Shown here piece by piece: positions 27,609 to 35,155 of a stretch of DNA of 64,000 bases. The stretch lies in contig CACWLL010000004.1 in NCBI GenBank assembly GCA_902761735.1, positions 1 to 64,000 on the forward strand. The letters run 5' to 3'. The DNA comes from an uncultured bacterium. Lineage in GTDB: Bacteria > Cyanobacteriota > Vampirovibrionia > Gastranaerophilales > Gastranaerophilaceae. A program made the translations under genes and the position numbers. Each line of letters starts with the position of its first letter. Within the stretch, counting starts at the first letter, position 1. The notes beneath the pieces were generated by a model, which had not been told where the DNA came from, did no database searches, and was given only the letters and a program-made list of their open reading frames with translations.

Positions 27609-28445
27609 TTATGCACAAATATCATGTAATGTTTTAAATATATTATCAGTTATTTCTTGTATATATTCTTGTGATACAAGACCGTTTATTACGGCATCCG
27701 AAATTTGATATGTCGGACGAATATATTGTTGAGCTGTTTCATTGACATCTTTAAATTGTAAATCAGCTGCAGTACCGGTTTTCCCGCGGCTCGCCGCTCT
27801 TTTATACCAACGCTCTTTAATAACTTCAAGGGGTGTATAAACATATACTTTCACGTCCATAATGTCGCGTACCCCTTCGTTAAGTACGTATAATCCTTCG
27901 GTTAATACGACTTTTGCCGGCTTTTTTATATCTCCGTCAGGGTGAGATTCACAGGTTACAAAATCATATCTTGGAGATACTGCAGTTTCTCCATTTTTAA
28001 GTTTTAATAAATGTTCTTTCATTAATTCAAGATTAATAACTTCCGGAGTGTCAAAACTAAAACCGGTTTTAAACAAAGCTTCATAACTTCCGGCTTCCCG
28101 TAATTCTTTTGAAGTATCTTTATAGTAATCATCACAGCGAATTACTGTATAAATGCCTTCTTTTTTTTCTTTTATGCAAGCTTTAATAGTATTATCTACA
28201 AATACGGTCTTGCCAGAAGCACTTTCGCCGGTAATACCTATCAGGAAAGTTTTTTTCTTTTCTTGTACGACTTTTCTTGCGATGTTAAGTATCAAATTAT
28301 CAGAAGTTCTTAAAAACAGAGGCTGAATTTGTTTTTTGTCTTCTTCAAGTATTTTATTAAGAGCCTCTACTATTGTAGAAATAAGCTCCATATCTCCCCT
28401 GTTTGAATAATAATTATAACTTGTCAAATCGTAGCTTGTCATCAT
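27609..28445 (-). CDS. Uridine kinase / phosphoribulokinase-like P-loop kinase
   Basis: 278 residues. Walker A is 'GITGESASGKT' (residues 70-80); 'VIRCDDYYKDTS' and 'FSFDTPEVINLELMKEHLLKLKNGE' are the substrate region of the uridine kinase/phosphoribulokinase fold, and 'RWYKRAASRGKT' gives the catalytic Arg/Lys. About 65 residues precede the core, longer than in E. coli Udk. Likely phosphorylates a nucleoside or sugar phosphate; a true phosphoribulokinase is not implied. The adjacent ATG at 28442 is equally possible. Confidence 0.8.
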   Translation of the reverse strand: MMTSYDLTSYNYYSNRGDMELISTIVEALNKILEEDKKQIQPLFLRTSDNLILNIARKVVQEKKKTFLIGITGESASGKTVFVDNTIKACIKEKKEGIYTVIRCDDYYKDTSKELREAGSYEALFKTGFSFDTPEVINLELMKEHLLKLKNGETAVSPRYDFVTCESHPDGDIKKPAKVVLTEGLYVLNEGVRDIMDVKVYVYTPLEVIKERWYKRAASRGKTGTAADLQFKDVNETAQQYIRPTYQISDAVINGLVSQEYIQEITDNIFKTLHDICA

Positions 28446-28604
28446 AATAAACCTAACTCTGCTAAATTACTATTCTATAATTGTACTTTAAAATAAATAA
28501 ATTATTCCATTTTTATAAATTTTGTAACAAAATTTTTAAAATAATTAAAGTTTTGATGAGTATAGCCGTAGTATATACTGTTGATAAAATTGGGAGCGAG
28601 ATAT

Positions 28605-28712
28605 ATGAATTATTTATCCGAACAAGAAAGAGCTGAAATGAGCGAAGTAGTTAGCACAGAGTTAGAAAAGTTTTTTAACAGCGTATTAGAGTGTATAATT
28701 CTGGAAAAATAA
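28605..28712 (+). CDS. Possible 35-residue micro-protein
   Basis: GGGAGCGAG lies 4-5 bases before an ATG opening 35 codons. The peptide is acidic and helical ('SEQERAEMSEVVSTELEKFF') with a more hydrophobic end containing one Cys. There is no homologue I recognise. It lies in the 382-base gap between the kinase gene and rpsU; the rest of that gap is AT-rich with only weak promoter-like matches (TTGATG, 17 bases, TACTGT) and the rpsU promoter. Confidence 0.4.
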   Translation: MNYLSEQERAEMSEVVSTELEKFFNSVLECIILEK

Positions 28713-28752
28713 TCTGAAAATTTCTGCATACAGATAATAAAACTGCTACAAG

Positions 28753-28781
28753 TTGCTTTTTAAAAAGTTTTGTTGTACAAT
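28753..28781 (+). promoter_or_regulatory. Promoter of rpsU
   Basis: TTGCTT, 17 bases, TACAAT; about 46 bases before the rpsU ATG. Confidence 0.7.
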
Positions 28782-28827
28782 TCAATCGTGCACTAATACA
28801 AGACCATTAAAGGTGGTGAAAATATAA

Positions 28828-29001
28828 ATGGCAGAAGTTAAAGTTGGCGAAAACGAAAGTATCGAAGTAGCATTAAGACGTTTCAAAAAGAAAATCCAAA
28901 AAGCAGGTATTCTTTCTGAAGTTAAAAAACGTGAAAGATATGAAAAGCCAAGCGTAAAAAGAAAACGTAAATCTGAAGCTGCTCGTAAGAGAAAAGTTTA
29001 A
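28828..29001 (+). CDS. rpsU: 30S ribosomal protein S21
   Basis: 57 residues. The start '[21 protein letters not shown]' and the Lys/Arg-rich end '[18 protein letters not shown]' are those of S21, a small-subunit protein helping mRNA recognition. AAAGGTGG lies 9-11 bases before the ATG. Single-gene unit with its own promoter and terminator. Confidence 0.96.
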   Translation: MAEVKVGENESIEVALRRFKKKIQKAGILSEVKKRERYEKPSVKRKRKSEAARKRKV

Positions 29002-29017
29002 GATTGTAATAAATTAA

Positions 29018-29052
29018 CAAAAAGCGGTTGATTTATATCAACCGCTTTTTGT
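29018..29052. terminator. Bidirectional terminator between rpsU and proS
   Basis: AAAAGCGGTTGAT-TTAT-ATCAACCGCTTTT; both flanks are suited to either strand. Confidence 0.92.
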
Positions 29053-29065
29053 TGCAAATTTAAAA

Positions 29066-30793
29066 TTAATTATTTTTTATTCTGCTAATAAGGTCTTTAA
29101 CGGCCTCGTCAGGAGTCATTTTTAAAGTTTCTTCCGTTTCTCTGATTTTATATTCCACAAAGCCTTCGGCTAAAGTTTTTCCGGCTGTTACTCTAAACGG
29201 GAATCCGATTAAATCAGCATCTTTAAATTTAACTCCGGCACGTTCATCTCTGTCGTCCAATACAACTTCAATTCCGGCTTCCAAAAGTTTTTCATACATA
29301 TCTTTCGCAACGGTCATTTGTTGTTGGTCTTTTATGTTAACAGGAACGATAACTACGTGATAAGGTGCAATTGCAATAGGCCATTTTATTCCGTGTTCAT
29401 CATTATGCGCTTCAACAGCAGCAGCTGCTGTTCTGGATATTCCTATACCGTAGCATCCCATAATATAAGGTTGAGTTTTGCCGTTTTCATCCAAGTATAC
29501 CGCATTCATAGGTTTAGAATACTTAGTGCCCAATTGGAAAATATTACCCACTTCAATACCTTTTGTAACTTTTAACGGTTTCCCGCATATAGGGCAATAA
29601 TCTCCGGCTTCAACAAGTCGAATATCCGTATAATTTTCTATTGCAGGAATGTCTGATAAGTTTGCACCAACAAGATGCTTATCGGTTTGATTTATTCCTA
29701 CTACAAAGTTTTTCATCTCTTTAACTGTTTCATCTGCAATAATAGGAATATCCGTCATACCCTTAGGGCCTATGAATCCCGGAACAGCATCAAATCCTTT
29801 TTCAGCCATAAGCTCTGCAATTTCTGCAGATGATGCAATTCTGATATCAATTCCGCCAACGGCATTCATCAGTTTTGTTTCTTCTACATTTTTATCCGCT
29901 CTTATTAGAGCTATTACCGGTTTTTTATCAACAATATAGACCAATGATTTAAGAATTATTGAGGCAGGAATGTTTAAAAATTCGCATAATTCATCGATTG
30001 AGTGTGTGTTTGGAGTGTCGACAATTTTGGTTTCACTAAAATATTTTGAACCGTCAGTCAGTACTTCAGGCAATTTCGAAACAGCGTGATTTGAATTGGC
30101 GGAATAATCGCATTCACAATAAAATACATCATTCTCTCCGGCATCACCGTCTGTTATAACCATAAATTCGTGGCTTACACTGCCGCCGATAGCTCCGGAA
30201 TCCGATTGTACCATTTTTGTTTCTAATCCGCAGCGATCAAAAATTCTTTTATACGCATTTGCCATATTCTCATATTCTTTGTCCAGACCTTCTTGAGATT
30301 TATCAAAACTATATGCGTCTTTCATAATAAATTCACGACCCCTTAAAAGTCCATAGCGAGGTCTGACTTCATCTCTAAATTTAGATTGGATTTGATACAA
30401 ATTTACAGGCATTTGCTTGTAGGATTTTATTACATCTCTGGCAAGTGCTGTTATAATTTCTTCGTGAGTCGGACCAAGACACATAATTCTGTCGTGGCGA
30501 TCCTTTAAACGCATAAGTTCTTTGCCGTATGCATCCCATCTGCCTGATTCTTCCCATAATTCTTTTGGTTGGACAAATGGCATAAGTAACTCTTGAGCTC
30601 CGGCTCTGTCCATTTCTTCTCTTACAATATTTTCAATTTTCTTTAGAACTCTCCACATAAGCGGCATATAGTTATAAACACCGCTTGTAAGTTTTTTTAT
30701 AAATCCTGCACGAGCAAGCATTTTATGTGAAATTACTTCCGCATCAGACGGAAACTCTCTCAGGGTTTGTACAAACATTTTTGACATTTTCAT
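29066..30793 (-). CDS. proS: Prolyl-tRNA synthetase (bacterial type, with editing domain)
   Basis: Charges tRNA-Pro. 575 residues. Class II motif 2 is 'FRDEVRPRYGLLRGREFIMKDAYSF' (given in two parts by position, about residues 137-161) and motif 3 is 'GCYGIGISRTAAA'. Between motifs 2 and 3 is an INS insertion of about 180 residues (approx. 225-400), the YbaK-like domain that removes mischarged Ala. The anticodon-binding domain follows at the C-terminus. Two ATG codons lie at the start; the first is used here. Confidence 0.97.
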   Translation of the reverse strand: MKMSKMFVQTLREFPSDAEVISHKMLARAGFIKKLTSGVYNYMPLMWRVLKKIENIVREEMDRAGAQELLMPFVQPKELWEESGRWDAYGKELMRLKDRHDRIMCLGPTHEEIITALARDVIKSYKQMPVNLYQIQSKFRDEVRPRYGLLRGREFIMKDAYSFDKSQEGLDKEYENMANAYKRIFDRCGLETKMVQSDSGAIGGSVSHEFMVITDGDAGENDVFYCECDYSANSNHAVSKLPEVLTDGSKYFSETKIVDTPNTHSIDELCEFLNIPASIILKSLVYIVDKKPVIALIRADKNVEETKLMNAVGGIDIRIASSAEIAELMAEKGFDAVPGFIGPKGMTDIPIIADETVKEMKNFVVGINQTDKHLVGANLSDIPAIENYTDIRLVEAGDYCPICGKPLKVTKGIEVGNIFQLGTKYSKPMNAVYLDENGKTQPYIMGCYGIGISRTAAAAVEAHNDEHGIKWPIAIAPYHVVIVPVNIKDQQQMTVAKDMYEKLLEAGIEVVLDDRDERAGVKFKDADLIGFPFRVTAGKTLAEGFVEYKIRETEETLKMTPDEAVKDLISRIKNN

Positions 30794-30994
30794 AAGTCTA
30801 AATCCTCTAAACTAATTTCAATTCGTAATTCAATTCTATCATGTAAAAATAAAATATACAGAGTTTCAGATAATATTTTTATATATAAATCTTGATTTTT
30901 TTAAAAAATACATTAAAAGGTTGATGTTATACATGTGAAAATACTCTATTGTATTTATGGGAAATATTATACGACTTGGATAGAGGGATAAATA

Positions 30995-32242
30995 TTGGCA
31001 AAGAAAAAGACTAAAAAAAAGGTGAAGATAGAAAGTCCGAGCCTGTTATATCAGGAATACGATTGGTATGAAAACCTGTTTCCGATTGCTTTGCAAAAAT
31101 CAAGCGACGGTTTTTTCTTGCCGGGTTTAACCTTTTATATGATAGGAGTAAGTAAAAATATTAACTTATTACAACTCAGAGAAGCTCATTTTGTGACGAA
31201 AGTCCGTATAGATAAGTTTTATGATATGTTTTTGCGTATTTCTGAAGGTGCTATTGCTTTATTATTGAATAAAGGCTTAGGCAGAGCAGGCAGACCTTTT
31301 AATATTGAAAATGTATCAGATTTAGAAAAAAATATGCTAACAGGCTTTAATGAGTATGTTTCAAGGATTATCGTTCCGTTTTTAGAACCGCCGCCGGTTG
31401 TAAATTTTGTAAGAACAAACTTTGATATGACCCATATTACGTTTCTTGTAAAGGATGAAGAGGAAGGAACTTTTGGCAGATTTATTGTGTCGGTTCCTGA
31501 CGGAAGAATGTCTCCGGAAAAGATTGAGAGTCTCGGGGATAAATTTGAATATACTGAATTTTATGAATGTCATACTGATGCAAAATTAGTTCTTGGTAAA
31601 ACAAGATTTTCGGTTGACGAGTTGAAAAGTCTTGAGGAAGGGGATTTGGTTATTCTTGAGGATAGCGATATCAGGAACTTAACCCTTTACATTCAAGACG
31701 AAGTTAAAACGGTTCATATAGAACCAAATATGGATATAGAATTACCATTTGATAATGATAACGGAGGTGAGACAATGACTGAAAAAGCTGTTCCGAAGAA
31801 TTTGTGGGATACTATTGAAGTCGATATGTATGCAGAACTTGACCCTGTAAAGATTTCTCTCGGGAATCTCAAGAAAATAGAATTGGGGCAAGTTGTAGAC
31901 GTGGCAGCTCTTTATGATAATCAGATAACTCTTCGTGTGGAAAATAAAGTTATAGGACATGGCGAGTTGGTTATCGTTAATGACAGATACGGCGTTAAGA
32001 TTGCGGATATTCTGCAAAAATCAGCTTCTATGTCCGGTGAAGCTATGGGTGACTTTGGTGAAGGTGCAGGATTAAATCTTTTAGACCAGAGTGAACAACC
32101 TCAGCCGGCAGGTGCTCAGCCGCAAGCGGAAGCACAACCTGTACCTCAACAGGCTACAGCTCCAGCGCAGCAATCTGCTGAAGAAGGCGGAGAAGAAGAA
32201 TTTGATTATAGTGATTTTGAATTAGATGATTCTGATATATAA
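30995..32242 (+). CDS. Flagellar motor switch protein with two SpoA domains (FliM/FliN- or SctQ-like)
   Basis: 415 residues, start TTG with AGAGGGA 7 bases upstream. Two SpoA-type domains are visible: about 193-243 ('DAKLVLGKTRFSVDELKSLEEGD', 'EVKTVHIEP') and 274-340 ('VKISLGNLKKIELGQVVDV', 'NKVIGHGELVIVNDRYGVKI'). The second is a clear FliN/C-terminal SpoA domain. A Gln/Pro/Glu-rich acidic tail follows. The N-terminal CheY-binding motif of FliM (usual D-E-I-D-A-L) is absent; instead there is a Lys-rich start. First gene of the fliO-P-Q-R operon. Builds the cytoplasmic C-ring. Confidence 0.82.
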   Translation: MAKKKTKKKVKIESPSLLYQEYDWYENLFPIALQKSSDGFFLPGLTFYMIGVSKNINLLQLREAHFVTKVRIDKFYDMFLRISEGAIALLLNKGLGRAGRPFNIENVSDLEKNMLTGFNEYVSRIIVPFLEPPPVVNFVRTNFDMTHITFLVKDEEEGTFGRFIVSVPDGRMSPEKIESLGDKFEYTEFYECHTDAKLVLGKTRFSVDELKSLEEGDLVILEDSDIRNLTLYIQDEVKTVHIEPNMDIELPFDNDNGGETMTEKAVPKNLWDTIEVDMYAELDPVKISLGNLKKIELGQVVDVAALYDNQITLRVENKVIGHGELVIVNDRYGVKIADILQKSASMSGEAMGDFGEGAGLNLLDQSEQPQPAGAQPQAEAQPVPQQATAPAQQSAEEGGEEEFDYSDFELDDSDI

Positions 32243-32262
32243 AAACAGTATGAGAGGGATAT

Positions 32263-32751
32263 ATGGGCGGATACTTAGTTAATTTTGCAGTATATACAAT
32301 GGCTATGACGGGTTTAATATTTTTTGCCCTCATGGTTTATAAAAAATTTACTCTTGGTTCTGTTGGTAAAAAATCCAAGAGTTCGTTATTGTGCGTAGAG
32401 GAAACTATTTCAATAGCTCCGAGAAAGACTTTGTATGTGGTAAGGGCAGGTAAAGAAAAATTTCTTATTGCAGGGGATGTTGATAAAACAACTTTGATAT
32501 CAAAATTAAATTCAGATGCGGGTGATGAAACGTATTCGTCAGACACGGTTCAGCGCCGTGTACCGAATAAAAAAACAATAGCAAGAGTAAATAAAGAGAT
32601 TGTATCCGTAAAACCCGAAAAATCTATAAAAGCATCTCATTCCTCAGAAAGCAGCAGTGTTGATGATTTGCCTGTAATTGTTGATTTTAATAAAAAGACA
32701 AGGACTCAAGAAAATGTATTACATAATATGCTAAGGAAAATAAATGAGTAG
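32263..32751 (+). CDS. fliO: Flagellar biosynthesis protein FliO-like
   Basis: 162 residues. One N-terminal membrane helix (about 4-26) is followed by a small beta domain 'LLCVEETISIAPRKTLYVVRAGKEKFLIAGD', the FliO core, and a Lys/Ser-rich disordered tail. FliO helps assemble the FliP ring. AGAGGGATAT directly precedes the ATG. Call depends partly on position before fliP. Confidence 0.8.
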   Translation: MGGYLVNFAVYTMAMTGLIFFALMVYKKFTLGSVGKKSKSSLLCVEETISIAPRKTLYVVRAGKEKFLIAGDVDKTTLISKLNSDAGDETYSSDTVQRRVPNKKTIARVNKEIVSVKPEKSIKASHSSESSSVDDLPVIVDFNKKTRTQENVLHNMLRKINE

Positions 32752-32761
32752 AGGGATATAA

Positions 32762-33403
32762 ATGGAAAACGTTTTAAAAGATATAAATCCGATAGTTCAA
32801 ATGTTGGTTGTAATGACGGTATTTTCATTGATACCGTTGGTATTTTGTTGTATGACCAGCTTTTTGAGGTTTGTTATAGTTTTTTCAATGTTGAAAACAG
32901 CTTTGGGTACTCAGTCGGTGCCTCCATCTATTGTTATTATCGGTTTGTCAATGATTTTGACATTTTTTACAATGGGTCCTACATTTGAAAAAATGTACGA
33001 AATGGGGAGTGTCCCATATCAACAAAACCAAAATATGATACTTGCGATTGAAGAGGGTTCAAAACCGCTTAAAGAATTTATGATGAAGCAAACCAGAGAA
33101 GATGACTTAGCGTTTTTTGTTCAACTTTCACATAAAAAGGCTCCAGCAAGTCCGGATGAAATTACTGTTTGGCAAGTTGCGCCGGCATATATTATGAGTG
33201 AATTAAAAACAGCATTTGAAATCGGATTTATTATATTTGTTCCGTTTATTGTATTAGACCTTGTTGTAGCGAATATTTTGCTTGCACTTGGTATGTTTAT
33301 GCTGTCGCCTACGATTATTTCACTTCCGTTCAAACTGCTAATATTTATTGCGGTTGATGGTTGGGCATTAATAGTTCAGGGACTTGTTACAAGTTATAAT
33401 TAG
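32762..33403 (+). CDS. fliP: Flagellar export gate protein FliP
   Basis: 213 residues. Family blocks 'MTSFLRFVIVFSMLKTALGTQSVPP', 'LSMILTFFTMGP' and 'AFEIGFIIFVPFIVLDLVVANILLALGMFMLSP' are unmistakable. FliP forms the core of the type III export gate in the inner membrane with FliQ and FliR. It lacks the cleavable signal peptide of the enterobacterial protein. AGAGGGATATA lies 2-3 bases before the ATG, the same leader sequence as fliO. Confidence 0.96.
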   Translation: MENVLKDINPIVQMLVVMTVFSLIPLVFCCMTSFLRFVIVFSMLKTALGTQSVPPSIVIIGLSMILTFFTMGPTFEKMYEMGSVPYQQNQNMILAIEEGSKPLKEFMMKQTREDDLAFFVQLSHKKAPASPDEITVWQVAPAYIMSELKTAFEIGFIIFVPFIVLDLVVANILLALGMFMLSPTIISLPFKLLIFIAVDGWALIVQGLVTSYN

Positions 33404-33423
33404 CATTATGTGAGGTACGTATT

Positions 33424-33930
33424 ATGGTAGAAGTTTTAGCAGAATATTTAGCAAAAGGTTTTTTGACAATGTTGTCTATATCTATGCCGTGCGTACTTGT
33501 GGCAGCAGGTATCGGTCTTGTCGTCGGTATTCTGCAAGCCGTTACTCAGGTGCAGGAGCAGACAATTGCTGCAGCACCGAAAATTTTGGGTGTATTTTTG
33601 GTTATTGTAATAGGTGGTTTTGGGTTTATAAGACTATTAAATAATCTTTTTATCGAAGGTTGTGCATTAGCGTTTAATGTTGTCCCTAAAAATGATAAAT
33701 ATGTTTTGGCCGCAGATTATAATCAATATACCTCTGCATATGGCTCTTTATCTCCGTTAAAATTCAGGGGCAGAACGGATATCGACTATATAATGAAAAA
33801 TCCGAATAAAGTTCCTTATATTGATAATCAGCAAAAAATCAAAACCAGACGTTCAAATAGAATTGATAATCCGCAGCCGGATTTGTTGGAAACAAGGACT
33901 ATAAACAGGTCGATGAATAACGGGAGATAG
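33424..33930 (+). CDS. fliQ: Flagellar export gate protein FliQ with long C-terminal extension
   Basis: The first 90 or so residues are FliQ: two membrane helices with 'VAAGIGLVVGILQAVTQVQEQTIAAAPKIL' between and within them. The total of 168 residues is nearly twice the usual length of about 90. The extra C-terminal 75-80 residues are polar, Tyr/Asn/Arg-rich ('YNQYTSAYGSLSPLKFRG', 'KTRRSNRIDNPQPD') and would face cytoplasm or the gate exterior. No frame break is seen. Start ATG with GAGGT upstream. Confidence 0.92.
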   Translation: MVEVLAEYLAKGFLTMLSISMPCVLVAAGIGLVVGILQAVTQVQEQTIAAAPKILGVFLVIVIGGFGFIRLLNNLFIEGCALAFNVVPKNDKYVLAADYNQYTSAYGSLSPLKFRGRTDIDYIMKNPNKVPYIDNQQKIKTRRSNRIDNPQPDLLETRTINRSMNNGR

Positions 33931-33935
33931 AAAAA

Positions 33936-34724
33936 GTGGACGGTTTTTATGTAGAACTTGCAAAACTTTTTCCTAACATAAATGCTTATTTGTTGTCGGG
34001 TATTTATGTTTTTGCTCGTATTCTCGGGTTTTTTAGAATGGCTCCTATATTCAACAGAAAAGAAATTCCGGGAATGGTAAAACTTGCGTTAGCACTTTTG
34101 TTTACCGTGATATTAACCTCGTTTTTAACTCCAAAAATTCCTGATATATTGGCAGTAAAAGAATCAATGTTACTTTCAATAGTCTTAAACTTTGTTGTAG
34201 GCGGAATAATCGGGTATATGGCGCAGTTGATTTTGCTTGCCATTGATGCCGGTGCTGACATGATTAATATGCAAATGGGTTTATCCTCAGCGATGGTTTT
34301 AGAGCCTACAACATCATCTCAAGTTTCAATATTAACAAAGCTTATTTCGCTTCTCGGTATAATAATATTTATGCAAATTGGCGGGATTTATTGGCTTGTA
34401 CATGCTCTGTTGAGAAGTTTTGAAATATTTCCGTTATATGCAACTTCAATTCCGCTGGTTAAACTTGTAAATATGGATTATTTAATAAAAATGACCTCAA
34501 ATGTGTTATATATGGGGTTGCAAATTGCATCTCCCGTTTTACTTGCTACATTGGGGCAGGATATTATACTCGGTGTTATATCTAAAACAGCTCCGCAAGT
34601 TAACGTATTCCAATTAAGCTTTTTATTCAAACCGGTTTTTGGTGCAGCAATATTGGTTTGGATTATGCCGATGCTGATTAATGTAATAAATGATTATTTC
34701 CTTACGTACAAAAATATATTTTAA
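33936..34724 (+). CDS. fliR: Flagellar export gate protein FliR
   Basis: 262 residues, start GTG with GGGAG 7-8 bases upstream. Six or so membrane segments; 'RILGFFRMAPIFNRKEIPGMVKLALAL' and 'DAGADMINMQMGLSSAMVLEPTTSSQVSILTKL' are FliR landmarks. Completes the FliP5-Q4-R1 export gate. Last gene of the operon; flhB does not follow directly. Confidence 0.95.
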   Translation: MDGFYVELAKLFPNINAYLLSGIYVFARILGFFRMAPIFNRKEIPGMVKLALALLFTVILTSFLTPKIPDILAVKESMLLSIVLNFVVGGIIGYMAQLILLAIDAGADMINMQMGLSSAMVLEPTTSSQVSILTKLISLLGIIIFMQIGGIYWLVHALLRSFEIFPLYATSIPLVKLVNMDYLIKMTSNVLYMGLQIASPVLLATLGQDIILGVISKTAPQVNVFQLSFLFKPVFGAAILVWIMPMLINVINDYFLTYKNIF

Positions 34725-34737
34725 TTCGTATAATAAA

Positions 34738-34768
34738 AGCGGTTTCGATAAATTCAAAACCGCTTAAA
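34738..34768. terminator. Hairpin after fliR / convergent small gene
   Basis: AAGCGGTTT-N11-AAACCGCTT. The T-rich side is better on the minus strand, so it mainly ends the convergent gene. Confidence 0.75.
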
Positions 34769-34790
34769 TAATATAAGAAATGAGAGCATT

Positions 34791-34994
34791 TTAATTATTA
34801 CTCAATACTAACTTAAATGTTGCAAGATTTTTGATGGACAACATTGTGTGTTTATTGTGTTGCTCATCTGATATATTAAAAATTCTGATAATACGTTGAA
34901 TTTCTTCCAAGTCTTTTCTGTTTCTAATTACATAAACGTTGCTTATAGGGTCTGAAACTACAGACATCATTGTATTTAATTCTTGTTCTTTCAT
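34791..34994 (-). CDS. Unknown 67-residue protein
   Basis: The ATG at 34994 is chosen because AGGA lies 8-9 bases before it; longer versions (to 35099) would run through low-complexity A/T tracts. The product has a helix 'RNRKDLEEIQRIIRIFNISDEQ' and no signal or membrane segment. Family not recognised. It has the same 5' layout as the HTH gene at 3828: an ATGAGGATTTC segment with a second ATG shortly after. Confidence 0.55.
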   Translation of the reverse strand: MKEQELNTMMSVVSDPISNVYVIRNRKDLEEIQRIIRIFNISDEQHNKHTMLSIKNLATFKLVLSNN

Positions 34995-35155
34995 TTTTGA
35001 AATCCTCATTTCCTTACATTTAAATAAAGTTTTTTTTGCTTTAAAAATTGCTTTTTTTAAAAAAAAACACGTTACAAAATTTAACATTGTAAAAAGCAAT
35101 TTTTGTACATTTTATGTTTTAGTATATAAGTAGACGGTTTTTAAAAAGGTAGGAA

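Noticed and set aside
27609-28445. Phosphoribulokinase as evidence for a Calvin cycle
   Set aside because: The family includes uridine kinases; no RubisCO or other Calvin-cycle gene is present and the sequence does not single out phosphoribulokinase.
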